Positions 11,190-20,341 of a stretch of 64,000 bases of DNA are shown piece by piece. Position 1 is the first letter of the stretch. Every line of letters starts with the position of its first letter. The notes below the pieces were generated by a model. It was not told the DNA's origin. It saw only the letters and a program-made list of their open reading frames with translations, and ran no database searches. The translations under genes and the position numbers were made by a program. This DNA comes from Sabethes cyaneus (lineage: Eukaryota > Arthropoda > Insecta > Diptera > Culicidae), in contig NC_071354.1 of assembly GCF_943734655.1 (NCBI RefSeq), positions 174,254,411 through 174,318,410 on the forward strand. The letters run 5' to 3'.

Positions 11190-11510
11190 GATTATAGGAT
11201 TTATCGTAAGGGTGATTCCTTTACCGAGTTTCAGGCAAGTACCCCGGAGATTCCAATTTGGAATTCTCACGCAAGAATCCTGATTCTATAAGCAAGCCCA
11301 AGTAACAATTTGGGTTTTATTACACTCTAATGATGGCATTTAGGATCAAAATTGGTCATGAAAACCACCATAAGAGTACAATAAAGCTTACATTGCTGCT
11401 TGAGAGGTATTCTGTACGAGTTTTCTGCAGAATTCCTCTACACAATTCTTATGCTAGGAACCCCGGAGATTCAGTGTGAATCTTTTTTGGTGGTCAGGCT
11501 GTCCTCACAG
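11190..11510. repeat. GATTCT/GAATCC-rich dispersed repeat, interrupted by a MITE
   Basis: Sequence such as TTCTATAAGCAAG...GGTATTCTGTACGAG, TCTGCAGAATTCC and GTGTGAATCTTTTT recurs at 33280-33425 in the same orientation. In the other copy CTATAAGTAA runs directly into GGTATTCTGTGCGA. Here a 104-bp palindromic MITE lies at that junction, so the MITE is younger than the repeat. Confidence 0.65.
11299..11402. mobile_element. Palindromic MITE, copy 1 of 2
   Basis: The left arm CAAGTAACAATTTGGGTTTT is mirrored by the right arm ending in CATTGCTGCTTG. Pairing extends through TTACACTCTAATGATGG with CCACCATAAGAGTACAATAA, so almost the whole element is one hairpin. A second copy with the same centre (GGCATTTARGA/CAAAATTGG) is at 37893-38000. 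There is no coding capacity. Confidence 0.85.
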
Positions 11511-14500
11511 CGGCCTAAATGACTGCTTTGAAAAGTACAGACTTTAGTCCAGCATTAAAAATGATGGAATGAATGGAACACTAAAATTTTGGAGCAACAT
11601 ATTTGAGGAATAATAGAGTAAATTTTTGCCGAAATAGAAAATTCATTTTTTTTCGTCATCTGTAATAGAACAAGTTTTTGAATTATATTGTATTATGAAC
11701 AATTTTTCCTATTTCCACAAGTTTTATAACCAAATTTTGTGTAGCTTTCATTATAGTGGGAAAAAAGTTTAGGTAAGTAAGGGTAAGGGAGCGAAAAACT
11801 ATCAAAAAGTAAGAGAATACAAGCACACTTTTGAACCAATAAGAATTTCGAAGCATTGTGCAATTTTATCGGGGCCTGAACCGTCGGATAACAACTTTGA
11901 AGGATTTAGAATCCCTACTGAAGCATCAATTTGTGAAACTAACTTCATTCAGTAGGCAAGCTTTCTCTTCATCTTCTGAAATAAAAGCAACTTTTGACAC
12001 TGGATTAGGAAACAAATGGTAAAGAGCATAAAAGAGTTTAGTTCTCTGAATTAACAGGAAGTCCCACGAATACACAGTACTTAACATCGTCTCTAGTACG
12101 AAAAGCCTTTATCTACCTCACAATATATCAATAACGGGATAGTCCCGCAGAACCAGGAAGTTACTTTAATTTTGCGAAGTTTTAGTTTCTTGAATTATTT
12201 ATGTAAAATCTTTAGCATAATAAATATGTAGCTATCAACAGTTATGTTATAACTAATAGTGTTAACTACAGTAAATACTGTTTATTTTGTTGATAAAGCA
12301 AGACTCAAAGATATAAAGTGTCATAGCAATAAACTTTGTTGACAAGATAATATCACTAAGAATGTCAAGCTGCAATTATATGCAAAACTGATGCATCAAA
12401 TCATGTTACATAGACGCACAAATGATTACATTCAGCGTAATATGAATTAATTAATATTAATTAATTAAAGCATTTATTCAAACATTACTCAATCATGAAA
12501 TTTCACTTATGCGCAATTCGACTCCTTGCGGTCAGGCACAAAATAAGAACAAATGTTTTGTAAGGGAAACCTGTAATACGAACTTTTGAGCACCTACCCT
12601 AGCATAATGCCTCCAAAATGCTTCAGGCAAATTGTTTACCTTACTTCATTTTATCAGTTTTAATGACTTCATCACAACTCGGTACGCATGATTTAATACT
12701 AATTAACTAGCGTCAATTCTTATTATGCAAATAAGAACAGAAATAGCAATTACGGTAAAAAGAAAATTGTTTCGCAATTTTCCATCATAATGCGTACTTG
12801 CTACTTGTCATTCAGATAAAATTATTATACCACAGTGGGATGACAGATACCGCCGTACATACTGCGAAAGCAAACTATTCATCATCTTCACCATCACCGT
12901 ACCTGGTATCCTTTGCAGCATTTGCTGCCGGTAAATCTCATGTGCAATATGTTGATGCATCCGCAAGTCAATCATTTCAGTCATCTTATAATCTCGGCGG
13001 CTTAGTCCGTCAGTATCGATAATCCTTGCGCTGGAAACGGACTCTCTTGACACCAGTCAACTTCACTTTAGTATTATTTATATCGCCAATCAGCTTCACG
13101 CCTAGTATATCAATTAATATTAGCTCACTCTCCCATTCATTCACTTGGGAATAATTCATTCGCAGCGTACCGTCACTGCAGCCGGCCTTTTATGACTCGG
13201 AGGGAAACTTAATTCATACAAAAACAGAAATATTCATTTGTCATGCTGACAGACAGCCCTCACGTGCAATCGCTATTCTTCACACCATCGATTATTGCAT
13301 CGGAAAAATAGCTGCCGCAATCGCCGGGTTTTCTTCTCACACACCCACGCCGCGGTTGCCGTCGCGAAACCCAGCCGAACGAACCCGTCGCCACCGAGCG
13401 GGGTGTCTTTTTTTATTGTTTGTTTATTTCGCGAATTTATGCACCCTTTTGCAAACACGCGTCCAGTCGGTGAAAAAATCGTCTCGCAACTGCTTGCGCC
13501 AATGAAATAGCCTTACTCATTGGCCGTCCCAATTGAACGACCGCATGCTCGCGCTCTCCGCACTATGCGGCGCACCTCCTCGATACGACGCTCGCGAATA
13601 TGGTCAAAAAGAGGTAGAAAACCCGAAGGGAACAATAAGCGACAACAAAGAAAAACAACAAAAACCTGGTCAGCACACAGCCTGCGGACGTACAGGTTCG
13701 GGTGGTGATCGATAGCCCCTTGTGCTTCGCATCGCAAAGAGACACATCAAAACGAAACCTGAAATAAAACATGTGTGAAACAGATTGTGGAAAAACTTGT
13801 TTTCCTGCACGAACACATGCACAAGCAGTAATAAAATCGAACGAACGTCTAGCACGAAGTGAAGTGTTTTGTTACTTTTCCCCCTTCGCTCTTATTCAGA
13901 CGATGCTGATTGGTCAGCGGCGAGCACGCCCACTTACACTTTGTCTTACGTTTCACACTGTGTTCATACAACTCAGAGAACCAACCCCGTTCGGAGAGGG
14001 AATCAGCACAACTGTTGGCAGCTTGGCAGGAAGCCTTTCCAGTGCTCGGTTTATTGCCGATATGTGGCCGATTGCATAGCGCAAAGAACCGGTGCGGCGG
14101 CGCACGCAGTTTCACATTCAAAAGGGAATGAAATGGCGTGAAACATAAAACGAAACTCAATGCGCCATAAGTGTATACACGAAGATATGTAGACAGATGC
14201 ACCCGGTTCGTCACCTGCCAGCAGCCCAGCCCAAGTTCTTTCCTTGCATCGCTCGCATCGGCTCCAACTTCACGCAAAGGCAACATGGCGCCCGTATTAG
14301 GCCACATCGTATGGCGATTAGGCAAGGCTGGATTTTTATTGATTCTGTGAATTTAGCAGTAAACAGTTTTAGATCATTTGTTTTTGAGGTTATCGAAAAA
14401 TTCGGTGTAATTTTGAGCGCAATCGGTGATAATTTCGAGTTAGCGTTAGACTCCCTTTTGTTCATATGCAGTCCAATCGTATTTCAAAATTGTCTGTGAA

Positions 14501-14570
14501 TTTTTACAACGGCCCCGATTTTGTTCAAACTGATGTAGTTATACCACTTCAAAATAGTTTGGTTTCTTAT
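11511..14570. other. Long stretch without recognisable gene; less A+T-rich patch at about 13.2-14.3 kb
   Basis: No frame carries a recognisable domain. The patch 13240-14330 is visibly less A+T rich and contains a CCAAT-like box in GCTGATTGGTCAGC near 13906-13919. It could be a promoter, an untranslated exon or an unrecognised repeat; the sequence alone does not decide. The region 12200-12500 is very A+T rich. Confidence 0.4.
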
Positions 14571-14945
14571 CTTTTATTTGACATTTAGGGGTTTTCATTT
14601 ACCTATTTGGCGTGTCAAATAAAAGGTTTTTATGTCAGAAAAAAGATTGAAAGATTGCGAAAACGGAAAATACCCGTTTGCTCTTGTTTTTCTGGTATAA
14701 GAACGAAACTTTTTCCTAAAGGCTGAGATTTTTATACATAAAATTTACCTAAAAAAATCAAAAAGGATTGTTTTGTAAGTTTTTGAGATTTTCTAAATAT
14801 GTTTTTCAAAAACATTTAATGCAATTGAAACGCGTGGTGTTTTATTTTCTTTTCAGCAAGGAAGCGGAGATTTTTGGTATGCAGTTCTTACCTTGATCCT
14901 CCTTTCATTAAAAAAAAACACCAGGCGTCTCCATTGCATTTCCGA
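14571..14945. repeat. Two imperfect foldbacks
   Basis: A short hairpin pairs CTTTTATTTGACA near 14571 with TGTCAAATAAAAG near 14614. A larger one pairs AATGCAATTGAAACGCGTGG (from about 14818) with the complement ending near 14942, containing CACCAGGCGTCTCCATTGCA, separated by about 65 bp. These look like decayed MITEs; no target duplications were identified. Confidence 0.55.
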
Positions 14946-15371
14946 AACTATAAATATTTTTAAAAAATTGTCCCTAAAAACAACAATTTATATCTTTCTA
15001 AATTTTTATTGTTATGTAAAATAATCTCAATTGGTTAAACAACACACTCGACTAGAGATTGAGGGCTGTGAGTTCGCTAAGTCTATATTTTTGGCCTAAC
15101 ATCAAGAATTTTTCAGTTTGCCTGAATCTACATTTTTCGCATTAAGCATTTATTCTTCCCAACAGAAAAAATAATCTCAACTTTTCTGAATAAATAGGCT
15201 TTTTACTCCTCACACCATGGAATGTTTTTATAATTATAAAAATTTCTTAACTTCAATGAAAATTTTTTTCTGAGATTAGTAAAATATTTTTGACGCAGGA
15301 CTACGACTTACGGCAAGGTCCCAGGTGTCATTCCAAAAAATCAAAAATCCTGACTGTCGACGACACCCCAT
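14946..15371. other. Non-coding; possible decayed tRNA-like SINE at 15031-15085
   Basis: TTGGTTAAACAACACAC and, about 30 bp on, CTGTGAGTTCGCT resemble degraded A and B boxes of a tRNA-derived SINE. The B box is imperfect and no second copy was found in the window, so confidence is low. Confidence 0.35.
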
Positions 15372-15554
15372 CAGCCATATATACGTTTGCCATACGGACG
15401 TTTGCCATACGTATGATTGCCATACAGTCGAATGCCATAATGCATGTTTGCTATAATAGACGGGAGCCATACAGACGAATGCCAAAACGTATGTTTGTCA
15501 TAATGGACGGGAGCCATAATATACGTTTGCCATAATATACGTTTGCCATAATTT
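15372..15554. repeat. Left arm of foldback: minisatellite (TTTGCCATAHGNACG units)
   Basis: About twelve degenerate units of roughly 15 bp, each containing GCCATA. The unit is the reverse complement of that at 15874-16052, and the order of variants (CCGTCCATTATG, CATTCGTCTGTATGG, CTCCCGTC) is also mirrored. The two arrays are therefore arms of one inverted repeat, not two independent minisatellites. Confidence 0.82.
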
Positions 15555-15873
15555 ATATTTTTGGTATGGTGGCCCAGAACTACACTTCGACCGGTTCAAA
15601 GCTTAAAGGACCAGCGCGACCAAGTCGCAAGAGGCCTAATTGATTCCATTTAAAAAAAGCGGCTTTGCCGCTTTTCTTTTTATAAACGATATCTCGATGC
15701 GAGGACTAGGGAAAACTAACTAAAGGACGGTAAACCTAGGAAAACGAATAGACCTAGACAGTAGTGATTTCTGCGGGGGGGGGAGCTGCCCCGCGCTTCC
15801 GACGGCGGATCACCGACGAACACTCGCTGTTGTCTGCGGCCGGCTCGCCCTGAATCATCTAGGAAACGTTAAA
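15555..15873. other. Core of the foldback element
   Basis: About 320 bp between the two arms, with no open frame of note. It holds the hairpin GCGGCTTTGCCGC flanked by A-run and T-run at about 15650-15678, a G-run near 15775-15783 and a G+C-rich part before the right arm. The hairpin plus T-run looks like an intrinsic terminator, but in this eukaryotic context that is probably coincidence. Confidence 0.5.
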
Positions 15874-16052
15874 TGTATGGATTATGGCAAACGTACATTA
15901 TGGCTTCCGTCCATTATGACAAACATACATTATGGCATCCGTCTGTATGGCTCCCGTCCATTATGGCAAACATACATTATGGAATTCGTCTATATGGCAT
16001 TCGTACGTATGGCAACCGTCCGTACGGCTATCGTATTTATGGCTCTCGTCCG
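15874..16052. repeat. Right arm of foldback: minisatellite (TATGGCAAACGTA units)
   Basis: Units such as TTATGGCAAACGTACA, TTATGGCTTCCGTCCA and GTATGGCATTCGTACG repeat about twelve times. Because the unit is near 15 bp, several frames stay open and spell Tyr-Gly-x-Arg repeats. These are artefacts of the repeat. It is the inverted partner of 15372-15554. Confidence 0.82.
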
Positions 16053-16094
16053 GTCACCGTCGATCGAAACCAGCTACGCACGAAGCCGGTTTTC

Positions 16095-16651
16095 TGGATA
16101 AACTGACATCGAAGACCAAATACATGAAAGGAAGAGGCTCAAAGCAAACAAACGCGTGCCTCTCACAGACGGCGACGAACTAAAAGTGGTAGATGAGTTT
16201 GTGTATTTGGAATCACTGCTGAGCGCGGACAATAAAACACTAGTCAGGAGGTCCAGCGGCACATTCAAGCGGAAAATCAGGCCTACTTTGCTCTTCGCAA
16301 AACGCTACGATCGAGAAGCAGACTCAACAAGATGGCTCGACCAAGTCGAAAGTGTTTTGTGCCTTCTGAGACGACTGGGAAATTGGCGTCGAGCAGCCCA
16401 AGATCTAGTTGAATGGAGCCGACTGCTTGAAACAACACGAGCCACCCCTATGCTCCTCTATGCTGCCGATGACAACGACGATACATTGTGTCATTCTCCT
16501 CTATCGTACGCAACTACCGACCAATAAGTTTGATCTAATCTAATTTCTCATACGGGACCAAGTTACTATATCACTAAATATCAATAACAGTGAAACCTTA
16601 CCAATACTTAGTGAAATTATTGCTTACTGATAATTATCAGTAGTTAAAGAT
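16095..16651 (+). pseudogene. RTE-like LINE, 3' end with C-terminal coding remnant and tail
   Basis: The reading starts with SKTKYMKGRGSKQTN, the end of the reverse-transcriptase palm/thumb block of RTE-type LINEs. It passes DGDELKVVDEFVYLESLLSA and, after an internal deletion, TRWLDQVESVLCLLRRLGNW and EWSRLLETTRATPML, the C-terminal signature of this family. The stop at about 16525 is followed by a non-coding tail ending ACTGATAATTATCAGTAGTTAAAGAT-like sequence. The same C-terminal block and tail occur on the minus strand at 25749-26062, which defines the 3' end of the family. It is 5' truncated and dead. The foldback element lies directly upstream. Confidence 0.83.
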
Positions 16652-16672
16652 AGTTTTCCCATCTCTAGCCGT

Positions 16673-16975
16673 TAGTGATGTCCGAAATTTTCAATTATTC
16701 GATTACCGATTAATCGGTGAGCGTTGTCTGCACTAATCGATTAATTCAACTAATCGTGTCAGTGGTGTTCGATAAAACATATTCGAATATTTCCTTGATT
16801 AATTTGATTAATCGAACGATTATGAACGATTAAAGAGCATTATTCGGGGATTATTCGTACTCATTGAACGATTATTTCAACTGCTCGTGCTGGCAGTATT
16901 CGATTAAAAATTATTCGAATATTCCATGTGTTATTCGATTAGTTGAATTAATCGAACGATTTACGGACATCACTA
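16673..16975. mobile_element. hAT-type MITE, 303 bp, with 8-bp target duplication
   Basis: Ends TAGTGATGTCCG (16673) and CGGACATCACTA (to 16975) are perfect inverted repeats. The flanks CTAGCCGT (16665-16672) and CTCGCCGT (16976-16983) agree at 7 of 8 positions, as expected for an aged hAT insertion. The interior is packed with ATTCGATTAATCG/CGATTAATCGAA-type motifs in both orientations and codes for nothing. It landed about 20 bp beyond the RTE 3' end. Confidence 0.88.
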
Positions 16976-16983
16976 CTCGCCGT

Positions 16984-18168
16984 AAAGAATTTGCAATCTG
17001 TTGAAACAATAGGTTTTACTCTTTTTTCTGGCACACTTCCCTAACACAGACATCAAATTGGACAAGGTTTAATCGCGTTAGAATAAAATTTGTTGGCACG
17101 AGAAGACTTGGTGTACGTACTTACTCACTTGCAAGCCAGTTTGTATAAATTTTTGTTGCGGTAATTATATGTAATGAATTACCTCCATTATGGGCACACG
17201 ATGCCTTCTCTGAGGAGCCGCATCACCACTATTGGCATACCAATGATGTTAGAAATAAAACTTCCTCTTTAAAAAAAATTCGTATTTCCAATCATAATTT
17301 TTAGACAGATTAAGAACGTTTCAAGCATATCGTGTGATAATTCATGCTGACACAATGTATTTTACGCCAAAATTTGAATTTTTATTACTAAATGCGCTAC
17401 AACTGGTACGCTTACCCTAATAAACGCAATTTTCCATCGAAAAGAGAGGTTTATAAAATCTATTTGTTATATATTTACCGGCTCTTCATAAACAATTTTA
17501 TCCTACTCTCCCTTTGCTGCGATTAAGTGCACATGGTAATGTCATGAATTGCTCATTAATTAATAAATAATACAAGAAATTACCTCTTTTGGAGCATCTG
17601 GCGTCGGTCTCGTGTCTTCTAATATTGTGGGAAGGCAATCAAAATTAATTTGGCTAAATCCCATTTTTCTACTAGCGTTGGGGGTAACTACAAGATGTTG
17701 TTTGTTGCAAAACGATTAACGATTTTTAGAATGTTTCGAGATATTCTGAGCTTGTTGACTACTTACCTTTGACGTTCAATCATGTCTTTGTAGAAATATT
17801 GGTTGCATAAGATTCTAACCATCAGCCGAATTTTATTTATTTCGGGGACTTTGTTTGCGTACAACTCCGAGTACAATGTGGTATGAAAACCCGGCGTCCT
17901 TTCCAAGGTTTCTTTGAGCATCTGTTAATATACAGTTATAAACATATTAATTGTAGGAAAAGTAATATAGTTATCGGAATATTTGATAAAATATGAAAAT
18001 GCTGTATTTATTTATTTGTGTTTTAATGGGGCTTTCAACCGGTGATTGGTTCTCCCCAAAAAGGCGTATTTAAAATTAAAGAATGAATAAATTAAATATT
18101 GTCATCAAATATGTCGTAAATGATTGCATTTAGAAAGGTAATTAGATTTTTTAAACAAATTATTGTGT
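16984..18168. other. Non-coding, nothing recognised
   Basis: About 1.2 kb, A+T rich, no supportable gene. GGGGCTTTCAACCGG...GGTTCTCCCC near 18029-18058 is an imperfect mirror that I could not place in a family. Confidence 0.5.
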
Positions 18169-18501
18169 CCTGAAAATAAAAGAAAAAAGGAAAACTTTTT
18201 CCAAATTAAATTCTACTATTAATATTTATTCTCAACAGATACGTATTTCACCTACGACTTCGTCATTGTCTGTTTTCGATTAAAGACCTAGACACAATGC
18301 ATACGGATTTTTCTACGTTGCGGCAATTTGACAGTTATCCCATGGGTTTTCTGATGAATTTCCGCAACGTTGTAAAATCCGTATGCATTGTGTCTGGACC
18401 TTAAGCCTGCAAGCCGTAGGCGCGAAATACATATCTGTCGAGAATGTATATCAATAGAATTTAATTTGGAAAAAGTTTTCTTCTTTCCTTTAATTTTCTG
18501 G
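18169..18501. mobile_element. Foldback element 1 of a cluster, about 333 bp
   Basis: Outer arms CCTGAAAATAAAAGAAAAAA and AACTTTTTCCAAATTAAATT (left) mirror the sequence at 18456-18501. Middle arms TTCTCAACAGATACGTATTT and CTACG mirror 18415-18445. Inner arms AGACACAATGCATACGGATT and TACGTTGCGG mirror 18362-18397. The whole element folds into one hairpin of about 140 bp per arm with a loop near 18323-18361. There is no coding capacity. Confidence 0.85.
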
Positions 18502-18689
18502 TTTCGCATTCTACTAAGGCTGTCAACCATTTCACGAAATTTTTAACATCTTATTTGACAGTTCGGTAGTTATTTCTCTTCGAGTGGTTAAAATCAGTTC
18601 AGAATGCGAACCATTTCATATTTGACAGATTGATAATTGTTTTGCTCAATGAGAGCATATAAGGTGAAGATGAAGATTTGTTTCTGTAA

Positions 18690-18815
18690 TAGCGAATTTG
18701 TTTATTCAGTCCGGGTTGGAACTGTATGAATTTTCGATGTTCATATTCTCCTACTTGAAAGGTAAAATTCATCTAATTTCAACCCGGGTTGAATAAACAA
18801 ATTCGTTATTAGATA
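18690..18815. mobile_element. Foldback element 2: ATAACGAATTTGTTTATTCA arms
   Basis: Left GCGAATTTGTTTATTCAGTC + CGGGTTGGA pairs with right TTTCAACCCGGGTTGAATAA + ACAAATTCGTTA. A third copy of the same arm stands alone at 18962-18992 in the left-arm orientation, so either a second element was truncated or the arm was duplicated. Confidence 0.78.
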
Positions 18816-18833
18816 TTACAATCCAAACATTTA

Positions 18834-18937
18834 TTAAAAATCCAAGGAAAAACCAGTGAAACACATTGAAGCTCTCTTCCTAACTTCCTCGAAGAGAGCT
18901 TCGAAGTGTTTCACTGATTTTTCCTTGAATTTTTTCT
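18834..18937. mobile_element. Foldback element 3, tight hairpin
   Basis: AATCCAAGGAAAAACCAGTG AAACACATTGAAGCTCTCTTC pairs with GAAGAGAGCTTCGAAGTGTT TCACTGATTTTTCCTTGAATT, with a loop of about 11 bp. This is a near-perfect hairpin lying between two arms of foldback family 2. Confidence 0.8.
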
Positions 18938-19129
18938 ACCAATGCATGGATGCTTATCGTATAACGAATTTGTTTATTCAACCCGGTTTGAAATGGGATG
19001 ATTTTTTGATAGTTAAAACGGATTAGACAATCCGTTCGCAAGAGGTGCTTTCCAGCGATCTCCGCGAATGTCGCTCCAATTACCTCTACGCCGAACGCAG
19101 CGATAAATGGCCCGTCGCTAATAAAAGCA

Positions 19130-20341
19130 GTGGAAAGAAAGAGAGACATGCTACCAAAAGTGGTAGCGGCGCCACATCAGCTCGATGCCATTATCGAGTT
19201 CGTGGCAGGCGGCAGCACCCTAGCGAAGGACCTGAAACAAAGTCTGCTCATGCTTCGGGGCACCATGCGTGCTGCGACGAAGGAACACAGTGAACTCGAA
19301 GCGCGAGTAAAAGTGGCAGAGAAGGCGTTTGAATCGCGGTCTGTACAAATGGATGCCAGCCTGTCAACGACTGACCACACCGTGGCCCTTGCGACTACGG
19401 AGCAGTCCAGTGACAACAAGGTATCAACCAAACGTGCAAGGAAGTCCCCGGGGGAAGAAACCCCCACGGGCCCGAAGAAGCGCTTGATTGTCGTAAGCAA
19501 ACTGAGGAACCCACCGAGGGTAACAAGACGCAGTTAGCGCCCGACAATCAGTGGGAGACAGTAAAATAGAAGAAGGCCAGCAAGAAAGAGGACGATCGAA
19601 CTCCACCGAAAGTGGTCAGAAAAAAGAAAAGAAAAGGCGATGCCCTTAACTTCAAAACTGAGTGGCTGAGATATACAGAAATTTTGAAGGCCATGGGAGG
19701 CGACGAGTAGCTGAAGGGTCTTGGCGCGGATGTGCGGAGTATCCGCCGCTCCCGCACCGGCGACATGATCCTTGAGCTCAAAAAGGATGCCATTGAGAAG
19801 GGTTCTGCCTACAAAGGGCTGGCAGAAAAGGTCCTTGGTGATAGCATACAGATCCGCGCACTAACGCCTGAGATGACTCTCCAGCTTAAAAACCTGGACG
19901 AGATTACTGAAGCGGTCGAACTGACACGAGCTCTCAAGGAGCAATTTAACGTGGTGGTGACTACCGAAGCAGTTCGTCTGCGCAAGGGACCGGCGGGAAC
20001 CCAGGTAGCTACAATAAGACTTCCAGACTTCCACTGGTAGACGGATATACAGCCCTGAAGGCGGCCAAGCCGAAGGTGGGATGGTCCGTATGCCCACTGA
20101 GCGTGTTCCAGCAGTCGGAGGCTTGCTTCCGGTGCTTTGAGCGAGGGCACAAGTCCTGGAGCTGTAAGGGGCCTGACAGAAGCCACTTGTGTAGAAGATG
20201 TAGTGGCGGTGCGGGCCATATAGCGAGGGACTGTTCTGCGCCGCCCAAGTGCCTGATATGTACAGGCCAACGGGATGCTAAGCACACAACAGGAGGCCCA
20301 AAGTGCCCGGCAGGCGCGCCGGCGACTAAAACACGGGCGTA
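19130..20341 (+). pseudogene. R1-clade ORF1 (Gag-like nucleic-acid-binding protein), broken
   Basis: Segments in three frames: 19130-19537 (charged N-terminal part with KSPGEETPTGPKKR), then about 19510-20037 with stops at 19567 and 19708 (LKGLGADVRSIRRSRTGDMI, LKNLDEITEAVELTRALKEQ), then 20076-20341. The last carries three zinc knuckles: C-x2-C-x4-H-x4-C (CFRCFERGHKSWSC), CRRCSGGAGHIARDC and CLICTGQRDAKHTTGGPKC. Order and content match R1 ORF1, which coats element RNA. A frameshift at about 20037 separates the conserved IRLP block from the VGWSVC block before the knuckles. Confidence 0.87.

Noticed and set aside
13849..14325. 158-codon minus-strand frame
   Set aside because: Lies in a less A+T-rich patch where several frames are open on both strands; no recognisable motif.
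15650..15678. GCGGCTTTGCCGC hairpin followed by T-run as a bacterial intrinsic terminator, hinting at bacterial transfer
   Set aside because: No bacterial gene, ribosome-binding site or operon nearby; it is the core of a foldback element in an insect context.
15873..16183. Frames with Tyr-Gly-x-Arg repeats that look like a glycine/tyrosine-rich repeat protein
   Set aside because: They are translations of a 15-bp minisatellite that is the inverted arm of a foldback element; the mirrored arm gives equally open but different frames.
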